A stretch of 64,000 bases of DNA from Cryptomeria japonica (GCF_030272615.1 NC_081414.1:824367396-824431395); one strand, 5' to 3'; counted from the first letter of the stretch, positions 24,486 through 35,260 are shown. The notes: generated from the letters alone by a model not told the origin. Made by a program: numbers and translations.

Positions 24486-24497
24486 GCTCTGATACCA
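24486..24497 (-). other. Primer-binding site of the chromovirus (initiator tRNA-Met)
   Basis: TGGTATCAGAGC on the minus strand, exact, three bases after the 5' LTR end. Confidence 0.9.
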
Positions 24498-24500
24498 ATC

Positions 24501-26024
24501 TGCTGGGTTGGTGTTTGGGATAGACTAGCCTAGTCTATGCTCCTGGATCCTTTCGTTGGATCACCTGGTGTTTTCCACACACCCTAGGGTCTCTAGGACT
24601 TCCTTTTGTTTGAGGAATCCCCTGACCATGCCCAATCCACCCACCACTGAGTTATACTGCTGCTCCTAAGGTCTCACCTACTCATGAGACTCATAATCCC
24701 TTACTATGGCTAATAAGGGCTAATCTTGTTCCACACCTTCCAAGGTCTTAGCAAGGTTTTTCAGGTCTGTTTCATGGCCTATCCACCCATTCATGAGCCC
24801 CCAAGAGGTTTCAACCATTCAACCTCTTACCGATTTCACTATTTTGTGTTTTTGCCTACAAAATAGGGCTACAAGAAAGAGCCCCTATTAGGCCTCCTAC
24901 CCGGTCTTCTAGGGCTCCCTCTCCCAAATGGTGCCAAAACAACCCTAACTCCCAAAATGGACTGCTATTCAATTAGCAAGGACTCAAGGATTTTCTAGGT
25001 TTTGGGTCGGCCGTACAGTGCTTAGGGCAAATTTTGGGGGTTTTTAAGGGTTTTGTGAGGGTTTCTAGGATCTGCCTGGGTCACAGTGAGTACTTTGGGT
25101 TTTAGCCACCTTGTTTGGATTGGTGGAGGCTCCTCCTCTACACCAATGATGCTTCAACCATGCCTCTACACTTCCTCCAAAGGATGTTCTCTCTACTAAT
25201 CAACCTTGCTCTTCAAGACCTCTGCACCAACAGCCATTCCTAACCGGGCACTGTCCAATCTCGCCTAGGAATGGTTCTTTGCTTGGTCATCCTGCATTTT
25301 AAAGGATCTTTCTTGCTTGAGACTATAATATAGAGTCTCCACATCCATTCCCCATGGTTTCATGGTGGTTCCACAACGGGGAATGGAGTTAAGACTTCAT
25401 TTACACAATCCTGTCCAAAACTGGACAGTAAGACTGCAACTTACAAAATATTTACACACACACACTCAACCTACAAGTAAAAACCTAAAATAAATGCTTG
25501 AAATGAAAGTATTTACACCATGGAAGATGAACCACACAGTTTTGGAAATGTCTCAATCCATTAAACTGCTTGTCTACTTCATTCAAACTGACTAGTAACA
25601 GTTTCACAGTCATAGTCTATTCCTTCTGCTAGGGTTGTACAAGATCTGACCTTCCACACACAACAAGGGTCTGTGACCATTTTGGGTGGAAAAGTTGCTT
25701 GACAGCTTTTAAAAGTTTTCATGCAACTTTTGCATCTTTTGAGCAACTTTACTATTGTTGCTTTACATGACTCCCAAGCCTATTTTGGGCTATCCTAGGG
25801 ACATCAACATGCCAATAAGGCCTAACACACACTCCAGTCACACTCAACCTCTCCTACACAAGAAACTCACAATCTTGACTAAATGACCCCTAAGACCTCC
25901 TCTAGGACCCTACCTAGGACCTATGAGCACATGGCTCATTATTTTATGTACAATGGCTTCTAAAGAAGCATAATGCCAATAAAACAAAGAAAAAGAAGGA
26001 GTCTGGAAGGGTGCTCCTGCACCA
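24501..26024 (-). repeat. 5' LTR of the chromovirus
   Basis: 1524 bp from TGCTGGGTTGGTG to CTCCTGCACCA. Compared with the 3' LTR it lacks about 74 bp between two TTCCAC copies, and has a small insertion near 25300. Confidence 0.93.
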
Positions 26025-26110
26025 CAACCTCAATCGAGATGGGGGCTGGAATTTAAGCTTCTCTTGGCTCCCCCTTCTAAACCATCTTAGGAAACCCAGT
26101 TCTCCAGTTC
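26025..26110 (+). pseudogene. End of the Penelope-like element after the chromovirus
   Basis: Directly after the target duplication, one frame reads NLNRDGGWNLSFSWLPLLN, the conserved end of Penelope-like endonuclease domains. It is in a different frame from the segment before the insertion, so a base was gained or lost. Beyond it no coding similarity is seen. Confidence 0.75.
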
Positions 26111-28443
26111 CTCTTGGTCCTACTCCCCTCCTCTTGTCTTCCCCTTAATCCTTCTTTTTGGATCTTTCCCTTTTTTCAAGCCTATTTTTCCATCTTCTCC
26201 TCCTTTATTCTCCACCCCCTAGATCCTCACCTTCCCTTTGTGTCTTGTTCTTCCTGTCTGTTGTTTCTTGGCCCCTTTGTTTCCTTCTTGGATCTTTGTC
26301 TTCCTTGATGATTGTTCTTTATTTCTTCCTTGGTTCTTCTCTCTCTTTATTTTTTTTATTTGTCTCTTTCTTCAATTTTATGTTTTTTTGGTTCTTGTTG
26401 CTTGCGCTATATGTATATGTAGTATCTTTGGTTATATATATGTTTATTTTTCATCTCTTTTCTCTCTTGGTTTCATTTGTTTTGCATCTATTTGGTTGGT
26501 TCTTTTTGGGTAATATTTTTAATCATTTTATTTCTTTTATTTATTTTTTGTCCCCCTTGATTTTTGTGCCTCTGTCCTTGTGCCTTTTGTCCCATCTTTC
26601 TAATCTTCTAGGTCTACTAACATTCTTGTTTTCTGATCTCTTTCTCTCTGACCTACTCTCTTGCATTGATGATGGATCATGGTGTTTGATCCAAAATATT
26701 GGCAACATGAAAATCTACAAGATCAAATCCAAAATAATTAGAAACAAACCAAAAAAAATAGATAGACACATAGAACCAAATTTTGCAGAGATGAAAAAGT
26801 GAGGACACTGTTGCCCCAAGAACCATTGTTTGACACTTTTTCAATGAAACTTTAAAGAAGCGCTCATAACAACAACCTGGTTCTAGAAGTATCGCTATTG
26901 TGTACATCTAAGGCCATGGACAAGGTCACCCCAAGCAACATTGTTTGGCATTTCCGAGCATAAATTTTAGACACAGTTTCTTCTCTTCTTCCTATTTCCA
27001 AATCTATACTTCATGTCTGCATATATGATCTGAGATTTTTTGTGCATGTTGATCACTATCAATTTTACATCTTTATCCCTAGATCTTGCACTCAATTTAC
27101 ATCTTTCCATAACTCATTTTCAACTAAATTAAAGAAAATATAAATTTACCTTGTGTTCAGTCCTTTTCAATCAGATTTGAGATTGAGTCAAGTGGATCCA
27201 TTCTCCTTCTAAATGTAATATTGGAGATAGGTTTTACCCTAATTTGCATGCATAAACTTTTAAACCCTATTTTCCATTATTACAAGTTTGGGATTTTATA
27301 ATTTTTAGAGTTATTGTCATTGATATCTATCTTAATTTATATTGAAAACGAAGACAAATCAAACTCTACACCTAACACCAAACACAAATAAATAATTGCT
27401 TTAGTTCTCCTAAATTCAACGTAGAGAATCTTTGTGTATTCTTTATAAAAACCTCATTGTACAAGTGCAATTAATTATATAATCTTTTCTTTTGAGGAAT
27501 ATGACATATTTTCTTACTACTATCGTTTGTGGAAGGTGCTTTAGTTTGTTGCTTTATCTTGTAGACTTGTGTGGCGAACTTTTGTGTTGCAAAGTTCAAC
27601 TTGGTATCAATCTTTAATTCAACATGATCAAAGCTCAATCCTTAATTCAACAATAGTTACCTCAAATGAAATAGAACCTTAACCCTAACACTAATATAAA
27701 TTCAATTAATATCTAATCTTGTTTAAATTCTAATTGTAACCCTAACCCAAATGAATTTTTAGAGTCATTGTCTTTGCCATCTATCTTGATGAACTAATTA
27801 GTCTTATAAACTTGAAACTAAATCTTCAATTGAATCCAAGGCCTAATCCATACTCTAAACCAAATTGAATGGTAACTTGAACCATAAAACTAAACTTAAT
27901 TAAACTGTAAATCTTAAAACCATTATTAACAAGCTTATCTACTCTAAGATTCACATTGTTTGTCTTTACATTAAATTATTAACAAATGGAAATTTATTAA
28001 TACTATCATTAATATAATCATGACTCAATAATATTATAATACAAGAATTAATAAATATAGTAGTAATTATTTAGTAATTATAAAAAATTATGTAATAATG
28101 ATATTTAATAATACAATAATATAATAATAATTTATTCGTATAATATCATAATAATGCTAATAATATTAATAATAATAATAATAGAATAACCTAATTAACA
28201 TGATCCTATAGTACTATAACAGTGCTAATAATATAATATAATACTAATATTAATTACACTTTAATACATAAATTATTAAATTGAAAAAATTTAATATATG
28301 TATTATATGGATTTTTTATGAAAAATATACCCTCAATTCCTTTTCTATAAAAAAATAAGATTCACATGGTTATGCAATCTTTCTCTTCTATGAATCAGCC
28401 ACGAAACTTCTTAGATGCACTCGCTGAGACAACACGACAAAGC
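26111..28443. other. Non-coding stretch: T-rich, then strongly A/T-rich
   Basis: 26110-26690 is T/C-rich on the plus strand, perhaps the 3' untranslated tail of the Penelope-like element. Its long hydrophobic open frames are a by-product of T-richness. 27200-28320 is A/T-rich with many AATAAT runs. No gene, LTR edge or RNA gene was recognised. Confidence 0.5.
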
Positions 28444-28495
28444 CATCTCCTACTTACTGCAAGATATTCAAAGTAAAGGTGCAATTAACGCAAGA
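28444..28495 (-). pseudogene. Inverted fragment of the expansin-like leader and start codon
   Basis: Read on the minus strand this contains CTTTACTTTGAATATCTTG, then CAGTAAGTAGGAGATGGCTT, matching the 5' leader and first codons of the exons at 29749 and 35469, minus about 15 bases before the AGTAAG. After ATGGCTT similarity stops, and the frame ends 12 codons later. It is a broken, inverted third copy of the same leader. Confidence 0.7.
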
Positions 28496-29091
28496 TATTT
28501 TTTTCAAAATTTAATACATTTTTTAAACTTAATTTTAATGATAAAAAACAACTTGAAGTATTAAAACTATTGTCAATGTTATAATGATTGAGGGATTCAA
28601 AAATGTTGAATTTGTTTTATAATATTTGAATAGACATTTATTCTTATTTATTAATTTTGCATAATATAATTATGTACTTTATAATCATGAAGTATGTTAT
28701 AGTATACTTGCTGATCTATTTTTGCACTGCAATTAACACTTACATCATTATAATTGTTGCCACCAATGTCAAGATCACCAATATGTCTAAATTATATTTT
28801 TTAGTTTAAAAAAAAAATGTAAAATAGACATTTAATTATCTACAACTAAGGTTTGAAGGTGTGACTCGTCATGCATTTCTTGTTAGTAAAATATCATATT
28901 TTTATTTAAAGTATAACTTATATGCAACATAAATGGACCGAATACATATTAGTAACCATAAATATGTGTTACTAGTTGAACTGAGTCCAATAATCGTTAA
29001 AGCAATTGTGCTCATAATATCCAATCTTACCACAAATTTATACTATATATTGTAAATAAATAGTCTACATGTAAATAAAAAAATTTAAAAA

Positions 29092-29363
29092 AATGTTGGT
29101 CAAAATAGATCTATAGTTGAACACATAAGAACATGTAAAAAAAAATATTGGTCAAAATAGACCTATAGTTGAACACATTAGAACATGTAAATGTGATATT
29201 AAAAGTATAAATATAAATATAAATATATTAACAAGTGAAATAAATAGTTTTTTGTTTGAAATAAAATAACATAACCATCCACTACAAAAAGTACAAATAT
29301 ACATTCATCAACAAATGAAATAAATAATTTTCTGTTTGAAATAAAATAGCATAACTATGCACT
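29092..29363. repeat. Two A/T-rich tandem duplications
   Basis: A unit of about 52 bp (TTGGTCAAAATAGA core) occurs at 29092 and 29145. An 80-bp unit (AAATGAAATAAATAA core) occurs at 29231 and 29311, the second copy incomplete. Confidence 0.75.
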
Positions 29364-29472
29364 ATAACCCGGTACAGTGACTTGGTTTTGGCGGCGGGCC
29401 CTACCAAATAAACCATTTCTAGTCTTACCGAACCCGATACACTCACTCGATAGATGGTTTTGACAGCGGGCC

Positions 29473-29586
29473 CATTTCTGTGAAGACGTGTTAATTGTCT
29501 TCATGCTAGCCATTTCTGTGATGACGTGTTAATTGTCTTCATGCTAGCCATTTCTGTGACGACGTGTTAATTGTCTTCACGCCGGC
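29473..29586 (+). promoter_or_regulatory. Three 38-bp repeats upstream of the orphan exon
   Basis: Units at 29473-29510, 29511-29548 and 29549-29586 each begin CATTTCTGTG and carry GACGTGTTAATTGTCTTC. Every unit contains the ACGTG core, the binding core of plant bZIP factors, which mediate abscisic-acid and seed expression. The repeats end about 50 bases before the TATA box, so they could act as an enhancer; that is inference. Confidence 0.6.
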
Positions 29587-29636
29587 ATTTAGAAGTAGGT
29601 CAGCCCCAATATTTCTATGCCTGCCAGAAACTTCTA

Positions 29637-29645
29637 CCTATATAA
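29637..29645 (+). promoter_or_regulatory. TATA box of the orphan expansin-like exon
   Basis: CTATATAAC lies about 105 bases before the ATG at 29749, a normal plant TATA-to-start distance. Confidence 0.55.
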
Positions 29646-29748
29646 CGCAGGTGTCTTACATTTTCTTCTCACCAAGTTTGTTAACAAATTGCACTTCCTT
29701 CTTTACTTTGAATATCTTGTGTTGAGTTTTCCCAGCAGTAAGTAGGAG

Positions 29749-29842
29749 ATGGCTTGGTTAGGGCTTCTTGTTGTCCTTGTTATGTCTGTGTTGGCCCATG
29801 GTTCATATTCCACGAATGCCTACGCTACGTTCTCTAGTGGAG
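29749..29842 (+). pseudogene. Orphan first exon, expansin-like signal peptide
   Basis: ATG at 29749 opens 31 codons ending STNAYATFSSG, then one base and a GT donor (GAG|GTAATA). The N-terminus MAWLGLLVVLVMSVLAHG is a plausible signal peptide. Leader and exon match those of the gene at 35469 over about 170 bases, including the same splice phase. No second exon with expansin or oleosin similarity was found between 29843 and 35460. It is therefore either the remains of a duplicated gene or an alternative first exon that could splice in frame to the exon at 35671. ATFSSG replaces the expansin ATFYGG. Confidence 0.6.
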
Positions 29843-30829
29843 GTAATATATTAATATTATAATATATTTTATGGTAATATATTATATTAATATATTAATA
29901 CTATATAATATTGAAAATTGGATATTGGATTCATATTTGATACCCAATATTTCTAACAAAAATCATAAGCATTGGTATTTTCCTCGGGATTGCATTGGGA
30001 TTTGGCTAGGACATGTCAAACTTGGAAAGTAAACAGAAAAAAACGTGTTTTGGAGTGACCTTCCTTGCTTTTCCAGACTTTGTTATGGTGGCTGACGATT
30101 TTTTTTTAGCTAAAATTGATCAAATGAAAAGTTATTTTTAATGACATTCTCAACTTTCCAACAATATAAGTTTTTCCTTATTTTGACTTTAATAAATAAT
30201 TATTATTCGTTTTCTAATTGAATTCTGAAAGTCCTTATTGATAAGTTGATTGAAAAAAATCTATAACTTTTAAATGATATCACATTTTTTGAATCCAAAA
30301 CATGTGTCACATTATATATTTTGCATACTATAGGATTTTTTTAAAAATGAATTTCATAAATTTTTGACCAAGTTAAGGTGGTCAGACATATGTGAGTTTT
30401 TATATTTTTAAAAAGTTATAGTAAAAAAATCATAATTAATTATTTACATAAAAAAAGTTATAAAAAAATGTGTCACATTTGGACACGAATCTTCTACTTA
30501 TATTTAAAATCTTATAAAAAATATTATGATTTGATTGTGGTTAGGGTGGTCAGACAAACACCTACTTCTTATCTTTTTCCTAAAATCTTAGTACTATTGC
30601 ATTGAATTTTCAAACTTTCATCAAATAGATTTATTTATTTTTAGATTACAACTAGTAGCAGTAGAAAATACATTCAATTTTATATAGATTCTATTCTTAC
30701 ATATTTTTAAAATAATGTTGATAACCTATTCAAATTTTTGCATCAAGCTGCCTAACTCTGTTTTTCTGAATTTTCATTGCCACTTAAGAGCCTATTTGGC
30801 CCCTCATGATCCTGCACACATACTCTCTT
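29843..30829. other. A/T-rich stretch after the orphan exon, no gene
   Basis: Contains TAATAT runs directly after the splice donor and no recognisable exon. Confidence 0.5.
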
Positions 30830-31518
30830 TTATATCCTCTCTCTATTTATCTCCCTCTTCGTCCCTCTCTATCTATACATATCTCCAAGTTTCTCTCTCC
30901 CCATATCCCTCTCTCACACATATGCATGCAAACACTCCTTCCTTCTCCCTCCCTATGTTTATCTCTCTATCTTTCTCCCTCTCTATCTCTCTCCCTCTCT
31001 CTATACTTCTCTTTGTCACTTGTCTTTTTCACCTTCTTTATCTATAACTTTTTCCCCCTCTATTTTTATCTTTGTATTCTCCCTCCAACTCTATATCTAT
31101 ATCTCATATCTACCTCTTTTTTATTCATTCCATCTCTCCTTCTCTATAGCTCTATTTGTCTCTCTATCTCCCTCTTTCTCCTCTCTCTATCTCTTTACAT
31201 CCATATCTCTACCTCTACATTACTTCTCTCCATATCTCTCCCTATTCCTCTTTATCTCTGTCTATCAAGCTCGAGCTCTATATCCCTATCACTTTATCTA
31301 CCCCTCTCTATCTATCCCTATCACTTTATCTACCTCTATCTCTCTATCTCTCTATATCTTTTCATTTCCCTCTATAACTCTCTACATCTCTCTCTATCTA
31401 TATACCCCCCCTCTCTCTCCTCCCTCTTTATATCTTTCCCCATCTCTCCCTCCCACACTCCCTTTCTATCCCCCATATCTATCTCTCTATCTATACCTCT
31501 CTCTCTCTTTCTCTCTCC
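30830..31518. repeat. Imperfect polypyrimidine (CT-rich) tract
   Basis: About 690 bases with hardly any G, built of CTCTATCT and CCCTCTC words. Long open frames in it encode only Ser/Leu/Tyr/Pro strings and are not genes. The tract continues for about 20 bases after the solo LTR inserted at 31519. Confidence 0.85.
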
Positions 31519-32697
31519 TGTTGGCATTTTGTGGTTTATGCTGTGATTGTCATTGATGGACACACACTTGTATTAAGATCCCCTTTATATGTATGAGCTT
31601 ATGCTCAACCGGTATTTTGTTCCAACTGGTATGTTGTATAATAGTCTCTAGACTAGTGGTGATTTTGCAGAATGTGTTTCCCGGTCTGAAGCGGCATGTC
31701 GACCCCAAGCGGTTCACAGATCACAAGCGGTACGAGGAAGTAAAGCGGCACAACACATTCTTACCAGTCTTCATTTTTGTCAAACCGGCAACCGGTATTT
31801 TGTATGAACCGATAATACTCTGTGATGAGTTACCAACCGATATTTTGTGATGAGTTACCAATCCACCGATTGTTTGACGGTGCCAACACATTGACGGTGA
31901 TTCTTGTGTCGTGTTACTGAGTATGCCTAGATTCACTGAACCTAGGAAATTGTAATGTAATCCTATTGGACCGACATGAAATCATATTCCTTTAAAAGGA
32001 CATCATGTCTAAGGTTTTTAAGCTGTTGAAGAAGTTACGAAAAGGGTTAATGTTGAGCTAGGGTTTAAGGTGGAAGTGGAGAGCGATCTTAGAAGATCGA
32101 TTTGTAACTGAGAGAGAGATAGAGGAGACTGAAGTAATGCTGGAATGCATTAGCTGTGAGCAATACTGGATCTAACCAAGCAGTTTGTGCTATTAGATAG
32201 ATCAAACACTTGTTGATTACTCACATCTTTGACAAGTCTGTAGCCCTTAACCAGGTAGGCCTCAAAGCCTTTGTAAAATCCTCTAACAAGGTGGTTCACA
32301 CATGTGAATCTAAAATCCTCTAACAAGGTAGTCTTTAATCAGACTTATCTCCTAACAGAGATTGAGATTCCTAATAGGATCTATTCTGGTGAAGAACATT
32401 GTAAGACCTTAACCAGTCTGACCTTAACCAGTCTAGTTTCTATTCTGCAGATAGTGACTTGTGAGTTCCATCTCACCGTGGTTTTTCCCAGTTGGGTTTC
32501 CACGTCAAATATCTTGTGTTATGGTTGTATTGCTTTTGTGGGTGAATGTTTTATTCGCATTTTGGTTTGTATGTGTGGTAACCGGTTTGACTGTCAGACT
32601 GCTTTATCGGTTTATATTTAGACTGTGTAAGTGTTTTAGTGCAAAGATTTTTGGCATACTAATTCACCCCCCCCCCCCCCCCTCTTAGTATTCATCA
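31519..32697 (+). repeat. Solo LTR, copia type
   Basis: It starts TGTTGGCATTTTGTGG and ends TAGTATTCATCA, 1179 bp, with TCTCC on both sides (31514-31518 and 32698-32702). Edge sequences and ACCGGT-rich content relate it to the LTRs of copia-1 but it is a different family. A run of 16 C (32667-32682) lies near its end. No internal retroelement sequence is attached, so it is the product of LTR-LTR recombination. The duplication lies in a CT-rich tract, so chance identity is possible. Confidence 0.75.
31689..31748 (+). repeat. 18-bp periodic AAGCGG array in the solo LTR
   Basis: AAGCGG begins at 31689, 31707, 31725 and 31743, exactly 18 bases apart, with unrelated bases between. In one frame it reads as four Lys-Arg-aromatic/His hexapeptides. 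Confidence 0.85.
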
Positions 32698-32702
32698 TCT
32701 CC

Positions 32703-33342
32703 TTCTATCTCCAGGTGATCCCATAATACTGGGTTATACTTTTTGGCCAACCTTGACACTGATATCAACATTTTGCAATATATCTTTACTTTCTAACATT
32801 TATAGAAGCTAAACCGTTAAGAATTTGAAGATGAAGTAAACTACTGATTTGTGAGATTTTTCATATAGATTCTAAATATATGTTTTTTTAAATAATTAAA
32901 AATGAATTGTCCATATTTTTATGTAACTTTTAATAACTTAATATTTACAGTAATCAACACTTTTCAGAAGTGACATTTATTCTATAATACATAAGATTTT
33001 ATATAGCAAGAAGAAAATTCTAATTTTAAAAAAATAGATTTGTCACACCAATATCTAGTGTATGGATATTTTTTCATAAAATTTTGTTACATATATATTT
33101 TTAGTTAATTTTTTTAAGTCAAAGTAATTGTGATTTAGACAAAGGTGTATTTGGTAATGCGTAAATTTTATTGTATGCATTTGAATTAACTTCTTCTTTT
33201 TGTGTTGAAATGAGGATATCAATACCTAAGGAAAAGATATTTTTTACAAAAAAAGTTTTCCATTTTTCAATTTTTTTGCATGTGTGAAACACAATCCTTA
33301 TTTCTTGATGAAAAACCTACATTCATAAGAAATATCTCTCTC

Positions 33343-33354
<12 letters not shown>
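32703..33354. other. A/T-rich stretch, no gene
   Basis: No coding, RNA or LTR feature was recognised apart from the last bases of the interrupted CT tract. Confidence 0.5.
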
Positions 33355-33396
<42 letters not shown>

Positions 33397-33428
33397 CACA
33401 CACACATATATATATACACACACACACT
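33355..33428. repeat. (TG)20 followed by (CA)n, inverted microsatellite pair
   Basis: TATATATA, (TG)20 (33355-33394), then GG, CACACACA and TATATATA in inverse order, so the strand can fold on itself. Followed by CT-rich sequence to 33760. Confidence 0.9.
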
Positions 33429-33577
33429 CTATCCCACCATCTATATCTCTCTCTACCTCCCCCTTCCTCCATATCTATCTTTCTCTTCCTCTTTATATCT
33501 CCCTCTTTATCTCATTATCTCTCCATCTCTCTACTTGGACATGTCTCTCCCTCTCTTTCTACATCTCTATATATAAC

Positions 33578-33582
<5 letters not shown>

Positions 33583-33643
<61 letters not shown>
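33583..33643. repeat. (CT)30 microsatellite
   Basis: Uninterrupted CT repeat within a CT-rich tract (33430-33760). Confidence 0.95.
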
Positions 33644-33647
<4 letters not shown>

Positions 33648-34141
33648 TTTGTATCTATCTTTATGTCTATCACTATCCCCTATCTCTATCTCGTTACCTC
33701 TCTATCAATCTTCCACTCTCTCTTCCATTCTTTCTCTTTCTCTCTCTCCCTATTGCAAACATAACATGAACCTTGTTATTTTGGAGTTTGACTATCTTCT
33801 TGATTCATAGGTTTTGTTTCATTTTCATTTGGATCCCTATAAATACATATATAGTTTATTAGAAGCTATCACTCCTCCATTGTGACCTTTGTTTCTTAAA
33901 CAATGTAATTTTTTAAATAGCCTACCACTTGACCTCATGTTCTACACAAATGTACACACAAAATAAACTACAATTTTTCTTACTTACCTTTTGCACCTCT
34001 TTAGCATATCCATATCTCATGCTCCATATTTCTGTCTCTCTATTTGTCTTTCTATATTTTTCTATACATATATCTCTACCTCTATCCGAGTATCTTTCTC
34101 TTTCTCTTTAAATCCCCCCCAACTCCTCTATTTATATCACC

Positions 34142-34144
<3 letters not shown>

Positions 34145-34218
<74 letters not shown>
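34145..34218. repeat. (TC)37 microsatellite
   Basis: Uninterrupted TC repeat ending before ACATGGAAAA; flanked on the left by CT-rich sequence from about 34010. Confidence 0.95.
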
Positions 34219-34221
<3 letters not shown>

Positions 34222-35023
34222 TGGAAAATTATTATCTTCTTAAATCATAGGGTCTGCTTTAGTTTTTCTTAGATCCTTGTAGATTGATGCGTCGATTTGA
34301 AGATATCACTTCTCTATTGAGACCTTTCTACACAAACAACATTATTTAATTATTTAAAAATAATTAAATAATAATATAGATCATATTTTATGATTTGTTA
34401 TTCAAATTATTTAGTAGTGGTCATGAAAGTAGATCCAACTTGCTCTTTAGGAAAGAAGATTCTTCTTAAGAAGAAGAAAAATAGGTGAGATAGAAGGAAT
34501 ATTGTATTTAACATTTGAATTTAAAAAGTTGAAATTGAATGCATATTATTAAAAATATATAATTCGATTATTCTATTGTATGCATGTTTTTTAATAGTTC
34601 TTCAATCATAAACCATTGATTTACTTCAAAATGTCAATACATATCAATACAATTAAACATGTTTTATATTTTATATAATATAAATTATTATAAATAAATA
34701 TATTAAATATTATATCATATAATTAATTCTATATTAAACAAATAATTAAATAATTATTACAAATATTTTATTATATAAAATCATAAAAATATAATTGAAT
34801 ATATATTATAAATATACAATTCTATAATATTTTTTAATATTCACAATACATATATAATATATAGAAATATAATATACAATAATAGATAATCATATTATAA
34901 TTTTATAATTAAATAATAAATATAAAATATATTTATCTCTTCTATCTTTATTTCTTTATCTTTATCTTATGCTCTCTCATAATGTTACATTAGTAAGACC
35001 AAAAAGGAACTTTAGTAAGAAAA
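34219..35023. other. A/T-rich stretch, no gene
   Basis: 34340-34940 is almost only A and T with ATATAATA words. Nothing coding was seen. It ends where the promoter duplications of the 35469 gene begin. Confidence 0.5.
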
Positions 35024-35161
35024 AACTTTTTAATGCACTATAGTCCATGAGTTCGTTTTTAATGCAATATTTTCATCCCATTCTCTTAACTTTTTAATGC
35101 ACTATAGTCCATGAGTCAACAACCTATCGTTTTTAATGCAATATTTTCATCCCATTCTCTT
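35024..35161 (+). repeat. Tandem duplication upstream of the expansin-oleosin gene
   Basis: 35024-35087 and 35088-35161 both run from AACTTTTTAATGCACTATAG to TTTTCATCCCATTCTCTT; the second has about 10 extra bases in the middle. The last words recur again at 35364-35382, just before the gene leader. Confidence 0.85.
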
Positions 35162-35260
35162 CCCACGGGCGGGTGGTGTCCCCACACACGTTCTACAGCC
35201 CCCGTTGTCTTTGTCTGCTCTTCTCTCTTCCATATAACACATCATTTTCCCCGCCTCCCA

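Larger units (their letters stand above)
18206..26024 (-). mobile_element. Ty3 chromovirus, full-length, nearly intact
   Basis: LTRs at 18206-19802 and 24501-26024, target duplication CAACC (18201-18205 and 26025-26029), initiator-Met primer site next to the 5' LTR and a polypurine tract next to the 3' LTR. Minus-strand order is gag, protease, reverse transcriptase, RNase H, integrase, chromodomain, which defines a chromovirus. The LTRs look about 3 percent different over their first 190 bases by eye, so it is clearly younger than copia-1. Breaks are few: one frameshift in the protease, single stops in the pol frame and a frame break in integrase. Confidence 0.95.
16920..26110 (+). mobile_element. 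Penelope-like retroelement with GIY-YIG endonuclease, 5'-truncated and split by a chromovirus
   Basis: The coding remnant runs plus-strand from 16924 to 18205 and resumes at 26025 after the chromovirus insertion. It has the reverse transcriptase signature of Penelope-like elements, which is related to telomerase and distinct from LTR and LINE enzymes, followed by a C-terminal GIY-YIG nuclease. Such elements are widespread in animals. I recall their endonuclease-bearing type being reported in conifers (named Dryad) and attributed to ancient transfer from arthropods. This copy is dead, with several stops and frameshifts. Confidence 0.85.

Noticed and set aside
26158-26802. 214-codon hydrophobic open frame that could look like a membrane protein
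   Set aside because: T-rich strand produces Phe/Leu/Ser runs; no start context, no conserved motif, and it lies in the tail after the Penelope-like element.
27640-27745. AACCCTAAC words resembling plant telomere repeats
   Set aside because: Isolated single copies without tandem arrangement.
30715-31556. Open frames of up to 246 codons in the CT-rich tract
   Set aside because: Composition artefact: a pyrimidine tract lacks stop codons in plus frames and gives only Ser/Leu/Tyr/Pro strings.
33280-34272. Overlapping open frames across TG and CT microsatellites
   Set aside because: They translate dinucleotide repeats (Cys-Val, Leu-Ser) and have no other support.
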